Made by a program: the position numbers and the translations under genes. From Parietaria judaica (Eukaryota > Streptophyta > Magnoliopsida > Rosales > Urticaceae): a DNA stretch of 64,000 nt. The stretch is from contig OX940870.1 of NCBI GenBank assembly GCA_954871525.1, positions 15,345,501-15,409,500 on the forward strand, given 5' to 3'. The notes under the pieces were generated by a model. The model searched no databases. It saw only the letters and a program-made list of their open reading frames with translations, and had not been told where the DNA came from. Of this stretch, positions 11,371-23,669 are shown in pieces (position 1 is the first letter of the stretch; every line of letters begins with the position of its first letter).

Positions 11371-12756
11371 CCAAGTCAACTAGGCATACGTCATCCCGCC
11401 AAAGCGATAATCGTTGCCCAAAACACACGAGCCCAAGTCAACGCACGCCAGAATCGAGCTCGAAACCAACCAGATATGACCATCCGCCAAGACCCAACAG
11501 CGAACGAGCTCGACGAGCGGATGACTTAGCTAGAAGATAGCATCTTCCGGCTAACTGGGCTAATCTCTACACACTTCGGACACGACGCCGTCATTCAAGA
11601 AGTCGGCGGCCAAGATAGGAGTCCAACGGAAGAAGCTCTAGAACCCATGCAAGGGAACGACCCGAAGCACGACAACAGACAGCCCCTGAAGATATCCAGA
11701 AGCCAACATAGTCACAGGAAACCCGAAGATCGACCTTCGACGGACTCGGAAGAGAAGAAGATGTGGCCGATAGCGCAGATGTGCATAGGTTTCACCCGCC
11801 ACAGCGCACCAACATTACAACGCGTGCAGAAGACGAGAAAGACCTCCACAACCACCTCAACCACCACAACCAGAGTGAAGACCTTCGTCAACACATCAAC
11901 CGACGAAGAGAAATGCCTTGCCATGAAGAAGAATCAGACGACGTCGATACAGAAACGTCCGAAAGTCCTCGCCGCGTCGCCGCAAGCCAGGCGGCTAGGA
12001 ATGAGGACACCATCATGACGCCCCCAGCAGGAATGCCACCACCCGACGCGGGATGGAAGGACGCATTTCAAGTACTGGAAAGGAGAGTACGGGAACTCGC
12101 CACCGTCAAGAACGTGAACCCTAGCCGTAAAAAGCATGATTGAAGGAACCATCTCTCCCCTCGCCGACCACCTGCTCGCAGAAGAAATCGACGGCAATCT
12201 TTGTTTCCTACCAAACCTCGTTTATGACGGCACCGGCGATCCCAGATATCACCTAGTCCAATACCAACTCTCCATGCGTGTGAAGAAGTGCTGAACATTG
12301 ACAATGTGTTAAGCATTCTGCCTTACCCTCGCAGGTCCCGCTTTCGAGTAGTACCAACGATTTTCGAAAAGCTCCACAGGTTCCTTCGAAGAACTGAAAG
12401 AACGTTTCATTTCCTGGTTTGCGAGTTCGTTGATGCGACGGAGAGAAAAGTCGTACTTGTGGTCACTTCGACAACAAGAGGAAGAATCCCTCCAGGCCTA
12501 CTTGAACAGGTTCATACAGGAGGCCAACAAACTCACCGATTACACCGACTACGACACCATCATCGCGTTGATTGACAGTCTCCACGAAGGTGACTTCCGG
12601 CGATCCCTTCTCGAAAACAGGCCGGCCTCAATGGCGGATTTGATGGCACGGGCAACACATCATAGCTCGATCGAGGAATATCTCGACAACCAAGCTAGGA
12701 TAAACGGAAAAGGACGACTACAGGATAACCACAAATGCATCGACGATGAACCGTAG
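11371..12756 (+). pseudogene. broken gypsy gag
   Basis: Gag-like sequence is spread over several frames: MSSKSTRHTSSRQSDN at 11371, a middle part at about 11763-12143 ending near PPDAGWKDAFQVLERR, then LADHLLAEEIDGNLC and LTLAGPAFE. An open segment at 12430-12756 holds RREKSYLWSLRQQEEESLQA and NRFIQEANKLTDYTDY. The last part is the usual retrotransposon gag core of plant gypsy elements. Frameshifts and in-frame stops (for example within the LTLAGPAFE region) prevent a full protein. The pol-bearing copy to the right has the aligned words LTLAGPAFEWY and YLRRFVEEANKNASYT. Confidence 0.8.
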
Positions 12757-12759
12757 AGA

Positions 12760-14640
12760 AAAAAGACAACGGTCAAAATCCAAATCCCGAAGACGACGCT
12801 AGAGGCTCATCAGGGAGAGACGATGGTCAAAGTCCAAAACCCGAAGACGGTGGATTCTCATCAGGGAAAACTGGCGGTCAAAGCCTGAAACTCAAAGATC
12901 ACGCTCGAAGCTCATCAGGGAAAGACAACGGTCAAAGTATGAAGCTCAAATTCGACACCAAAGGCGTAGTCCGGGTAAAACAACAACCAAAGTGTGAAAA
13001 CCCGCCGCAGTCGCATCAACAAACTCAGGCTTTTTCACAGTCGCGTCAACGACCTCGAAGTTTCATCTCGGTTACGTCAATGGCGTCAATGTTCATCTCG
13101 GTCGCCTAGACGATCAAAGGCTTCATAAATGTCGCCTCAACAACCTCAATATTCATATTGGTCGACTTAGCATCCACAAGATTCGTCTCGGTCGCCTCAA
13201 CGACCTCCAACATTGCAGAAATGGCTTCGACGACCTCAAGATTTTTGTCGGACGTATCAACGACCTCAAGCTTCGCATCGCTCGTCTCAACAACCTCAAG
13301 CTTTGCATCAGTTGCCTCAACGACCACACTCTTTGCATCAGCCGTGTCAAGGATCTCAAGCTTTAAATCGCTCACTTGAACAGTCTCGAGTTTCACCTCA
13401 AATACCTCGAGTTTTCATCACGGTCGCATAATAGATGGTCCAAATCAAAACCTTGAAGACAAAGTCGAAGGCTAGACAAAAACAGAGCAAGAAAACAAAA
13501 TTGACGATCAAAATGTGAACTAAAATAAGACGATCAAAGCGCAAAGTTTGAGAAAGGACGGATCTCAAGCCTGTCGACTGAGGAACAAAGTCCGAGAAAT
13601 GCCGAATCTCAATTTTGCGACTCAAGCAAATAGACAGAGAAAGACCAGATCTCAATCCCGTGCGACTCATGCACAAAGTCCGAGAAATACTGGATCTCAA
13701 TCCTGTTGACTCAAGAAACAAAGTCCGAGAAAGGCTGGATCTCAATCTCGCCAACTCAGGCACAAAGAGTGAGAAAGGCCAGATCTTAATCTCACCGACT
13801 CAGGCACAAAGACTGAGAAAGGACGGATCTCAATCTCGCCGACTCAGAACAAAAAGACCGAGAAAGGCCGGATCTCAATCTCGCCGACTCAGGCACAAAG
13901 ATCGAGAAAAGCCGGATCTCAATCCCGCCGATTTAGGCAACAAAGTCCAAGAAAGGCTGGATCTCAATCCTGCCGACTCAAGCACAAATAACGAGAAAGG
14001 CCGGATCTCAGTCCCGCCGAATCAGGCAATAAAGACCAAATAACATATCTTCGGCATAAGTCCGAGACCGTAAGCCGCTCAGGCGCAAACACCAAAAAAT
14101 ACCGGGGGCTAGACGCTCAGGCCCAAACCTCGACCAAAAGACCGAGATCAAGATTCTGGCATAAAGTCCGAAACTGTAAGACGCTCAGGCGCGGACATCG
14201 GCGAAAGACGAGAACCAACACTCTGGCAGACGTCCGGGATCATAAGCCGCTCCGGCGCAAACACCGACAAAAGCTCGGTTGGGCTAGACGCTCAGGCGCA
14301 AACCATGACCAAAAGACCAGGAACAAGATTATGGCATAAAGTACGAAACAGTAAGACGCTCAAGCGCGGACATCGGCGAAAGACCAGAACAAGATTCTGG
14401 CATAAGTCCGGGATCGTAAGACGCTCAGGCGCAAAAACCGACAGAAGCTCAAAAGGCTAGACGCTCAGGCGCGATCTCCGACCAAAAGATTGGAATCAAA
14501 CTATGGCATAAGTTCGAAACCATAAGACGCTCTGGTGTGGACATCGGCAAAAGACCAGATTCATATTCTGGCATAAGTTCAGGATCGAAAGACGCTCAGC
14601 CGCAAAATCAGACAAAAAAAAAAAAAAAAAAAAAAAACGG
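12760..14640 (+). repeat. serial tandem-repeat blocks in place of pol
   Basis: Four different blocks follow one another: about 12760-13010 (GGTCAAAGTCC...CTCATCAGGGA units), 13020-13435 (~30-bp units with CAACGACCTCAAGCTT), 13540-14050 (~42-bp units with GGATCTCAATCCCGCCGACT), and 14050-14610 (~60-bp units with GTAAGACGCTCAGGCGCAA). A run of A closes them near 14614-14637. ORFs here are repeat artefacts. The same block types occur in reversed order on the other strand at 34907-36940. Confidence 0.85.
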
Positions 14641-14697
14641 GTGCATCTAAGCAAAGTTTCTCGAGAATTCTAAATTCTCATGAAACTGAAGGGCTAA

Positions 14698-16043
14698 TAT
14701 TATGGATGTTTTTCAAAACTAATAAAAAGCAATAATGGCCCAAAAATCCCCCTAGAAGCCTGTATCTCAAAACTGAGAGGCCTAGCGTGGCCCCACATAG
14801 CCCCACGTGGCCTAGCGTGGCCCAACATAGCTTAACGTGGTCCAACATAGCCTAGCGTGGCCCAACATGGCTTTGCATGGCCTAACCATCATGGCCCAAC
14901 GTGGCCCAGCGTGGCCTAGCAGGGCCCAACGTAGCCCAGCGTGCCCAACGTGGCCCAGCATAGCCTAGCGTAGCCTAACGTGGCCCGCGTGGCCCACCGT
15001 GGCCCAGCATGGCCTAGCGTGGCCCGATATGGCCCAGCGTAGCCTAACATGGCCTACATTGGTCCGACGTGGCCTAGCGTGGCCCGGCGCGGCCTAACAT
15101 AGCCTTGCGTGGCTTAGCGTGGCCTAACATGGCCTAAAGATGGCCACACATATCACGCAAGCCACACAGGTCATGCAAGGCAGGAAAAGTAATATTTAAT
15201 TACTTGAAAGCTTCCAACAAGTAATTATTAATTATTTAGAGGTCCGTAGACCCTCTTATAAATAAGAAGCTCATTCTAAACAAACGGTAACTCCGATTCA
15301 AACGCTCTATATAGCGATAAGCACAGTTTTCTGTCATTGTATAAATATTCGGTATAAATCTCCGACTAAGTTCGGAACCGGTTCTTAGCGATCGCTTACC
15401 TATATCCCGAGTCTTATGACTTTGCGGTAACGGGTCGGAGAACCTGCTCACGGTCCGGCATTTAACGGACGATCCAATCGTCGACCTTCCATACGGAGGT
15501 TCTGGTTCTCAGCGGTCACCGACCTATATCCCAAGTCTTACGACTTTGTGGTAACGGGTCGGAGGACCCGGTCCCAGTCCGACGGTTAGTGGAGGGTTCG
15601 ATCAACCGGATTCCAGCTTCAGGGCCAGAGAGAACACGCCGGAGGAAGGTCCAAACGCTGTCTGATTCTCGCTGAACACGCCGGAGGAAGGTCCAAACGT
15701 CGTCCGACTCCCGCCTCGGCCATCGGCCACCATCTCACGGGAGGAATCGCCAGCTCACCAGAGGAGAGTCTAAGCGCCGTCCGACTTCCGTCTCGGCCAT
15801 CGCTTCCAAGCTCGCCCAGGCCAGCTCAGGAACGGCTCCATCAACGCCTGTTATGAACTACGTGATGTCCTGATCCCACTTGGCTACAACACTCAACGAG
15901 GCACGGCATAACATCACCATCACGTCCGGAATCCAAGAAGTCGAAGCCCCAAGCCCACAAGAAATTCAACAAACGATAAGAGGCCCGGCCTAATCCGCAC
16001 AAATGGGCCGCAACAGTGTTTGATCCATTTTTAGGCATCAATA
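14698..16043 (+). repeat. 3' LTR of the gag-only gypsy element
   Basis: It is preceded by a purine tract (GAAACTGAAGGGCTAA). It begins TATTATGG and ends CATCAATA, where the 5' copy has TGTTATGG and CATCAACA, so both terminal dinucleotides carry G-to-A or C-to-T changes. It holds its own decamer array (14778-15130) and two U5 repeat units about 119 bp apart (near 15390 and 15509). Confidence 0.9.
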
Positions 16044-16170
16044 ATAACTATATATAAACTCCTCTGTAACATTTCAATTATATTATCATTGTATCTCTAA
16101 TTATAGAACATATAGTTTTCAGACGATTATATAATTGTATAAAAAAATCCTATGTAATTAATATGTCAAG

Positions 16171-16417
16171 TGTTATGAATAAATGTGAAATGCTCATTTA
16201 TTTTCACACTAAATTAGTCAACAATTGTATGCTCCAAATTTCCTATAAATACCCCCCTAAGTGGATGAATAAAATTCACCTCTCACATTTCTACACTTAC
16301 ATTTATCTCACTCATATCTTACTTTAAATTCTCTCCATCATCCTTTCCATAAAACACACCACTCACCAAATTTCTTACCACTTAAAATCAAGGTGCAAAG
16401 TTAGTGATTTAATAACA
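16171..16417 (+). repeat. copia 5' LTR
   Basis: It runs from TGTTATGAATAA to AATAACA. A CCTATAAATAC TATA-like box is visible near 16242. It is 10 bp longer than the 3' LTR because of an extra TTCTACACTT. Confidence 0.95.
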
Positions 16418-16449
16418 CGTTATCAGCACGATCACTCTACGTTACCACT

Positions 16450-17486
16450 ATGTCAAATCTTGTGAATCTTGAATTCAGCCCTCTTGATATCACTGGCAAT
16501 AATTACATGCCTTGGACAGTGGATATTGAGATGCACTTGGAATCAATGAATCTTCTTGAGACACTCAAGGAGGTAAACGAATCGTCAAGGACGGACAAGG
16601 CGATATCTTTAATCTTCCTTCGTCGACACCTTGACGAAAGCCTAAAAAATGAATATCTCACTGTGAAAGCTCCAAGTGAGCTGTGGAAAAATCTCAAAGA
16701 AAGATACGATCACCAAAGGGATGTAATGCTCCCCATTTTTCACGATGAATGGACCGCTTTAAGGTTCCAAGAGTACAAGAAAGTCGGAGACTATAATTCT
16801 GCAATGTTCAGAATCATGACCTACTTAAAATTTTGTGGGGTAACGGTAACTGACGGTGAAATGCTGGAAAAGACTTTTTCTACTTTCCACGCGCCAAATG
16901 TGACCCTACAGCAACAATATCGTGTACGGGGTTTTCAAAAGTATTCTGAACTAATTGCTTGTCTCCTCATCGGCTTAAGAGAATAATGAGTTGCCAATGA
17001 AAAATCATCAATCTCGCCCGACAGGCTCAAAAGCGCTTCCTGAAGCAAACGCTATCAACTCTGATGAGCCTGAGCCCAAGAACTATTTTTCATGGTCGAG
17101 AGCGAGGCCGAGGTCGTGGTCGTAGTTACGGACGTGGACGAGGTGGTTATAATCCCTCTTATAAGTCCACTAACTACTATCATAAAAAACAGCAACACGG
17201 GAGGAGCCACGATGACCATTCTAAAAAGGGAAAAGATATTATCTCCCCAAAAGGCTTTGAAACCACTTGTTTCAGATGTGGCACAAAAGGGCACTGGCCA
17301 AGAGTTTGCCGAGCCCCACCACACCTATGCAAACTCTACCAAGAGTCCATGAAGGGGAAAGGGAAAGAGAAAGAGGTCAACTTCATTGACCATAATGAAT
17401 CCACTCATCTCGAAGCATCCGACTTCAATGGTGATTTCATTGACACAGTTGGCGATTTTTCTCAACAAGCGACTAGTGGAAACTAA
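16450..17486 (+). pseudogene. copia gag with CCHC zinc knuckle, frameshifted
   Basis: The first part (16450-16986) opens MSNLVNLEFSPLDITGNNY, the usual copia gag start, and contains LWKNLKERYDHQ and MLEKTFSTFHAPNV. A stop at 16984 and a frame change near 17060 break it. The second part (17064-17486) has an RGRGRGRSYGRGRGG basic stretch and the zinc knuckle CFRCGTKGHWPRVC. In an active element this would be one capsid-nucleocapsid protein. Confidence 0.9.
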
Positions 17487-17629
17487 TATGAATTATGTAA
17501 TTCCTTTTGGGAATGAAGCCCAATGGTCCGATGTTTGTTTGTCTTTTCTTTTTAATATGTCATGAATTTTAAGGTGTGTAATAGACTAATGCTCATGTTT
17601 AATTAATTAATTATCTTTCTTATCAAAAT

Positions 17630-18193
17630 TTGTGTTTGTTTTTAGTTAAAGTTTTTCAAATGGACAAAGCTAATCATGAAGCTGGAGAATTTTATATACT
17701 CGACTATGGAACGACACACACAATATTGAAGGATAAATTTTTTTTCTCAAACATAAAATCAACACAAGCCAGTGTGGATACAATATCAGGTCCTGTAGAT
17801 CTGATTGAAGGAGTTGGTAAAGCGAATTTTACATTACCAAATGGCACCATGTTTACCATAAACAATGCCTTATTCTCCCCAAGATCTAAAAGAAACCTGT
17901 TGAGTTTGAAGGATATATATTCTCATGAATTTGATACTCAGTCTGCAACTGAGAATGCCATGAAACATATGTTCATTATAATGCATAAATCGGGGAAGCA
18001 ATACGTACTTGAAAAACTACCAATGCTCCACACAGGATTGCATTTTACGTATATAAGTGCAATTGAATCAAATATGGTAGTTTCCAAACCTTCCATATTT
18101 ACCATATGGCATGACCGCCTAGGTCATCCTGGTTCAACCATGATGCGGAGAATTATTGAAAATACACATGGACATCCATTGAAGGACCACTAG
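17630..18193 (+). pseudogene. copia protease and GAG-pre-integrase region
   Basis: The aspartic protease motif reads DYGTTHTIL, where copia enzymes have D-S/T-G; this Tyr is likely inactivating. It continues to LFSPRSKRNLLSLKDI and the GAG-pre-integrase signature IWHDRLGHPG. A premature TAG at 18191 ends the frame. Confidence 0.85.
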
Positions 18194-18286
18194 ATCCCTC
18201 AAAGAAAAATATTCCAGTGTAAAGCTTGTTCTCTTGGAAAATTAATCATAAGACCTTCACCTGGAAAAGTTGAAACATAATCACTT

Positions 18287-19006
18287 ATGTTCCTTGAGCG
18301 TATTCAAGGTGATATATGTGGGCCAATTCGCCCACCGTGTGGACCATTTCGATACTTCATGGTATTGATAGATGCTTCTAGCAAATGGTCACATGTGTGT
18401 TTATTATCAACTCGCAATATGACATTTGCTAAATTACTCGCTCAGATAATCAAATTGCGAGCTCAATTTCCCGATCATCCGATCAAGAAAATCAGACTTG
18501 ATAATGCCGGTGAATTCACATCCCAGGAATTCGATGATTATTGTATGTCAGTTGGGATTGATGTCGAGCATCATGTTGCTCATGTTCACACACAAAATGG
18601 TCTGGCTGAATCATTGATCAAGCGCCTCCAGCTTATTGCTAGACCATTGATAATGAGAACAATGCTTCCTACTTCGGTATGGGGTCATGCAATATTACAT
18701 GCTGCGGCATTAATTCGCATCAGACCAAGTGCATATCATAAATACTCCCCAGTGCAACTTGTATTCGGCCAAGAACCAAATATATCCCATCTAAGGATTT
18801 TTGGTTGTGTTGTTTATGTGCCTATTGCACCACCCCAAAGAACAAAGATGGGGCCACAAAGAAGTCTTGGTATTTATGTAGGCTTTGAAAGCCCATCTAT
18901 TGTTAAATACCTTGAACCTCAAACTGGGAATATTTGCACAACTCGTTTTGCTGATTGCCACTTTGATGAAGAAAATTTCCTAGCATTAGGGGGAGAAAGA
19001 AAATAG
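18287..19006 (+). pseudogene. copia integrase core
   Basis: It has the D-D-E catalytic pattern: GDICGPI (D), IRLDNAGEF (D) and HTQNGLAES (E). It extends to the FGCVVYVPI and GIYVGFESPSIV region after the core. A stop at 19004 separates it from reverse transcriptase. Confidence 0.88.
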
Positions 19007-19042
19007 CTGGAAAGAAAAATTACATGGTCTGTACCAACATTA

Positions 19043-21118
19043 TTGCATCTTGATCCTTACACAAAAGATTGTGAAGGAAAAGTTCAAAGAATTTTGCATT
19101 TGCAAGATATAGCAAATCAACTTCCTGATGCATTTACAGACACAAAGAGAGTGACTAAATCTCATATACCAGCTGAGAACGCTTTTGCCCAAATACAGAT
19201 TCCAAAAGGGCAAATTGAAAATAAAGTCACCCATGAAATCACAACACGCCTGAAGCGTGGGAGACCACTCGGTTCCAAAGATAAAAATCCTCGAAAAAGA
19301 AAAGGAGCAGAGAAACAAGATGACCCTAATATGGAGGAACGTATTCCTGAAGAAATACGGGACGGGGAGAATCTAGAAATTTCGATTAATTATGCCAGTA
19401 CAGGTATAATGTGGAACCGAAATATGGACATCGATGATGCACTCTGTTACAATTTGGCATGCGATGTTATGGACGAAAATAATGGGGATCCTGAACCACG
19501 GTCTGTTACCGAATGTAAAAATAGACGCGATGGGGCTGAATGGAAAGAGGCTATTGATGTTGAATTAGAATCGCTTAACAAACTCAATGTTTTTGTGCCT
19601 ATAGTGCTCACACCTGAAGATGTGAGACCTGTTGGATAAAAATGGGTATTTATACGAAAGAGAAATGAGAAAAATGAGGTTGTAAGATACAAGGCCCGAC
19701 TTGTTGCACAAGGTTTTTGTCAAAGGCCCGAAATTGACTTTGAGGAAACATATTCTCCTGTCATGGATGGAATTACATTCAGATACTTGATCAGTCTAGC
19801 TGTTCATGAGAAACTGAATATGCACCTCATGGATGTTGTTACCGATTATTTGTACGGATCACTTGATACTGATATTTACATGAGAATTCCTGAAGGATTC
19901 AAAATGCCTGGAGCATCAAGTTCAAAACCCAGAGAAAGATATTGAATCAAATTTCAAAGGTCTCTATATGGGTTAAAGCAATCCGGACGCATGTGGTACA
20001 ACCGGCTAAGCGAATATTTATTACAAAAGGGATATGCCAACGACCCTCTTTGCCCTTGTGTTTTTATCAAGAAAACAACATTTGGTTGTGTGATTATCGC
20101 TGGCTATGTTGATGATTTAAATATCGTTGGGACCAATGAAGAGATCCAGGAAGTAATCTCTTACTTAAAGAAAGAATTCGAAATGAAAGACCTTGGAAAA
20201 ACGAAGTATTGTCTCAAATTGCAAATTGAACACTCCCAAAGCGGGATACTTGTGCATCAATCAAATTACACGAGAAGAATCATAAAGAGATTCAATATGG
20301 ATAAATCAAATCCATTGAGTACCCCAATGGTCGTGAGGTCCCTTGATGTACGAAAGGATCCGTTTCGTCCATGTGAGAAATCCGAAGAGATTCTTGGTCC
20401 AGAAGTACCATATTTCAGTGCAATTGGAGCTCTTATGTACCTTGCTAATTGTACTCGGCCGGATATATCTTTTGCTGTTAATTTATTAGCAAGATTCAGT
20501 TCGACTCCTACTAAAAGACACTGGAATGGAATTAAACATTTGTTTCGTTATCTTCAAGGAACAATTGATTTAGGATTATCTTACCCTAACAATACGAAAC
20601 CAGTTTTGATTGGCTATGCAGATGCAGGTTACTTGTCAGATCCACATAAAGGGAGATCCCAAACGGGATATGTGTTTACCTGCGGAGGGACTGCAATTTC
20701 TTGGCGCTCCCAGAAACAGACACTCGTTGCAACATCATCAAACCATGCTGAGATCATCGCACTACATGAAGCTAGCCGTGAGTGCGTATGGCTTAGATCT
20801 GTGACACAGCATATCAGATGCACAAGTGGTCTTCTAACAAATGATGATCCCATCATACTTTACGAAGATAATGCTGCGTGTGTTGCTCAGATGAAGGAAG
20901 GATTTATCAAAAGCGACAAAACAAAGCATATTCCTCCGAAGTTTTTTTCGTTTACTCAAGAACTGGAAAAGAACAATGTCATCAGTATCCAGTATGTTCG
21001 TTCCAGCGAAAACTCGGCGGATCTCTTCACAAAGGCTCTCCCTACTTCAACTTTCAGAAAACATGTTCATGACATCGGGATGCGAAGACTACAAAATTTA
21101 TCACCCATGTCAGCGTGA
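19043..21118 (+). pseudogene. copia reverse transcriptase and RNase H, frameshifted
   Basis: Reverse transcriptase is split over 19043-19639, 19640-19945 and 19991-21118. A TAA replaces a codon at 19637 (PVG-stop-KWVF), and there is a frame change near 19945. The RT active site YVDDLNIVG is intact near 20107. RNase H follows with GYADAGYLSDPHKGRSQTGY, SWRSQKQTLVATSS and YEDNAACVAQ, ending just before the purine-rich tail. Confidence 0.92.
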
Positions 21119-21247
21119 GGGGGAGCTTTACGTGACTGCACTCTTTTTTCCTTACTATGGTTTTTATCCCACTGGGTTTTTCCTAGTAAGGTTTTTAATG
21201 AGGCAGCATGAACACGTAAATCTTGTAATGAGCATTCCTAGGGGGAG

Positions 21248-21484
21248 TGTTATGAATAAATGTGAAATGCTCATTTATTTTCAAACTATATTAGTCAACA
21301 ATTGTATGCTACAAATTTCCTATAAATACCCCCCTAAGTGGATGAATAAAATTCACCTCTCACATACATTTATCTCACTCATATCTTACTTTAAATTCTC
21401 TCCATCATCCTTTCCATAAAACACACCACTCACCAAATTTCTTACCACTTGAAATCAAGGTGCAAAGTTAGTGATTTCATAACA
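21248..21484 (+). repeat. copia 3' LTR
   Basis: It runs from TGTTATGAATAA to TTCATAACA, preceded by a GGGGGAG purine tract. Compared with the 5' LTR it has about five base changes and lacks 10 bp. Confidence 0.95.
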
Positions 21485-21971
21485 TCAAGCATATAATCAT
21501 TACTAATTTAGATATTTTTTTCATACAATTGTAGCGACAATTACTTTGAACATTTTTTTTGTTACATCACAAAAATATAATATGAACTTTTTTAATACTA
21601 CGAAGAAGCTTAGAATTAAAGTTGAAGTAGACATCAGTTTCAAGAATAAGCAAATATCATCAAAATTATTTTTTTTATAAACACTACATGATTAGTTATT
21701 AAGTGTAATTTGTTCTTATTTAAGATGATTTCATAACTATTTATGCAATATAATGTTATATTTTATTTATAGTAATTTCATAATTAGTTATGTAATAATA
21801 TTTTTTATACTTAATTAATAATTTATATATCACTTGGAACTTATATATACTTCTAAAAAAATTATCTTATAAATTTAGCGAGTTATTAATTTAGCTAGTT
21901 CGATCCGAGTCGGGATTAAACAAAATTATTATTTAATCAAGATTATTAATTTATCAAAGTTCTATTGTATA

Positions 21972-22097
21972 TCTCTTTTTGCATTCACAGTGGTATTATT
22001 CTTTATATTTATAAATGAAATAGAGCAACTAGATAAGAATCATATTGTAAACGAGTTTTTATTTTATTTATTTATTTTGGTCAAAATACGACCATTC
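21972..22097. other. short AT-rich spacer
   Basis: AT-rich sequence between the split TIR element and the SINE; nothing else is seen. Confidence 0.4.
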
Positions 22098-22111
22098 AGT
22101 AGTCCTACAAT

Positions 22112-22329
22112 CAACCAAGCTTGCTTGGCCAAGTGGTAATTCCACCACTCCTCTATTCATGAGGTCAAGGGTTCATACCCTCATGGGTCTCAAATGAGTG
22201 CCCCCTTTACATTATTGTAAACTTGGTCAATTGTGCCACCTGTTCTTACACTAAATATATCTAAGTCATGCGAAAGTGAATCGTAACCTTGGCCGATAGT
22301 GCCACCCCATTCAAAATAAAATAAAATAA
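22112..22329 (+). mobile_element. tRNA-derived SINE with 14-bp TSD
   Basis: It is flanked by exact copies of AGTAGTCCTACAAT (22098-22111 and 22330-22343). The head has pol III promoter boxes: box A TGGCCAAGTGG at 22126-22136 and box B GGTTCATACCC at 22170-22180, as in a tRNA gene. The body after the tRNA-like part ends in an AAAATAAAATAAA tail. A related copy lies on the minus strand at 58133-58322. Confidence 0.93.
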
Positions 22330-22861
22330 AGTAGTCCTACAATAGTTGTGTTTGGTACAGATTAAAAAAAAATCATGTTTTTGTTTTTAAAATAAACTAA
22401 ACTGCTTTTTCGGTGTTTGACAAAATTGAATTTAGAAAAAATACAAAGACGATTTTAGATTTTTGTATATCATGCTTAAAAGCTAGGATTCGAAGCTTTT
22501 GATTAATTCTAAAAATAAAAATTGGTTTTTAATTTATTTTAGTCTTTTTACTATAATATATTTATTTTACCAAATACTATATTAATTTTTGTTATCAGCA
22601 ACAACAGTTTTTCAAAAAGCAGTTTTTTTTTTTCTTTTCTAAAAGCAATATTTTTAAAAACAAAAGTATAGCAAGCAATTTTCTTCTTAACGGTATATTA
22701 CCCTTGAATATCATCTCACTGTTCTATTAAAATATATATCATCTGATTGTTACCACAATATAAATCCGGAACATTATATAAGTACTTTTTTTTTTAAAAC
22801 ATTATATAACTACTTAACTAGTATATAATAATATAGTATTGACAGAAAAAGATCTATAGAA

Positions 22862-23014
22862 AAAACAACTCTTTTTAAAAGCTAAGAAAGAAAGAAAACT
22901 GATGTTGATTTCATCGTTTAAAATGCAATAATTTAATAATTTGGTTAGTATTAGTGATTTTCACTTTTCAGATATGAATGCTTTACAATATAAAAAGGTT
23001 AATAGGGCTAGGTT

Positions 23015-23058
<44 letters not shown>

Positions 23059-23669
23059 CATCAGTGCAATTAGAATTTTCTTCTTTTATCACTTCCAAAT
23101 TAAAGAATGTATGTGGCACATCATCACCATATTGAACTAGAGGAAAATTAGTTGTATATACATATAACTTATGTGATTATATTATTGTGACTACGTACCA
23201 CACAAACTGAACTTGATGGTTAGCTTTTGGAATCCTCTCCTCCTCTCTCATTTTCGGCTTTTTTTTAGTTTCATAAAAAAATGCTAATTTTTCATAAAAT
23301 GTTCGGGGTACATAACTCAAAAAAATTCAAACACTAGATATTTTAACCGCAGTTTACCCATAAATAACTCTTTCAAAAACCTAAGAAAGAAAGAAAAGTG
23401 ATATTGATTCATCGTTTAAAATGCAATAATTTAATAATTTTGTTAGTCTTAGTGATTTTCAGATATGTAGGGTTTACAACACAAAAAGGGTTAGGTTTCT
23501 TATTTTTTATTATCACTGTGCAATTAGCATTTTCTTCTATTAGAATTTCCAAATTTAAAGAACGTATGTGGCACATCATCACCATATTGACCTAGAGGAA
23601 AATCACTTGCATATACATATATTTGATTGTATTATTGTGACTACGTACTACACATGCTGAAATTGATGT
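22862..23669. repeat. tandem duplication with a ~498-bp period
   Basis: The stretch from about 22862 is repeated from about 23362. Shared words include AAGAAAGAAAGAAAA, TTTAAAATGCAATAATTTAA and ATGTGGCACATCATCACCAT at matching offsets. The first copy also holds an ATT microsatellite (23014-23055). The second copy is interrupted by the solo LTR at 23670 and resumes at 24532 with TTAGCCTTTGGAATC. Confidence 0.85.

Larger units (their letters stand above)
9887..16043 (+). mobile_element. gag-only Ty3/gypsy-like LTR retrotransposon
   Basis: The element is flanked by an exact 5-bp duplication ATAAC (9882-9886 and 16044-16048). Its LTRs are 9887-11270 and 14698-16043. After the 5' LTR comes a primer-binding-like site (about 11273-11293), then a broken gag, then about 1.9 kb of tandem-repeat blocks, and a purine tract before the 3' LTR. 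No protease, reverse transcriptase, RNase H or integrase is present, so any movement would have needed a partner; the pol-bearing copy at 41147-47265 is related through its gag and LTR. Confidence 0.92.
16171..21484 (+). mobile_element. Ty1/copia retrotransposon, 5.3 kb, full-length but inactive
   Basis: It is bounded by TCAAG on both sides (16166-16170 and 21485-21489). The order gag, protease, integrase, reverse transcriptase, RNase H is that of copia elements. The LTRs (247 and 237 bp) differ by about five substitutions and one 10-bp gap, so insertion is fairly recent. A GTTATCAGCACGATCA primer-site-like block follows the 5' LTR and a CCTAGGGGGAG purine tract precedes the 3' LTR. In-frame stops and frameshifts in every region make it non-autonomous today. 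Confidence 0.97.
9779..21969. mobile_element. TIR DNA element split by two retrotransposons
   Basis: The left end (9779) reads TATCGTAAAATCTCTATAAA. The right end (21969), in reverse complement, reads TACAATAGAACTTTGATAAA, and both continue into similar ATTAATAAT-rich arms. The flanks show TA on each side (9777-9778 and 21970-21971), which would suit a TA-target family, but the superfamily is not certain. Removing the gypsy element at 9887-16043 and the copia element at 16171-21484 with their duplications leaves about 0.7 kb of AT-rich, non-coding sequence. Both retrotransposons therefore landed inside this older element. Confidence 0.65.

Noticed and set aside
13158..14043. Repetitive proteins encoded by ORFs at 13158 and 13615
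   Set aside because: The frames arise from tandem-repeat blocks in a pol-less retrotransposon; no start context, conserved domain or host-gene structure supports them.
16450..21118. An active, autonomous copia element
   Set aside because: Stops and frame changes in gag, protease, integrase and RT, plus a DYG in place of the protease D-S/T-G, rule out a full polyprotein.
22112..22200. A tRNA gene
   Set aside because: Box A and box B are present, but the cloverleaf is incomplete and the sequence is part of a SINE with a tail and target-site duplications.
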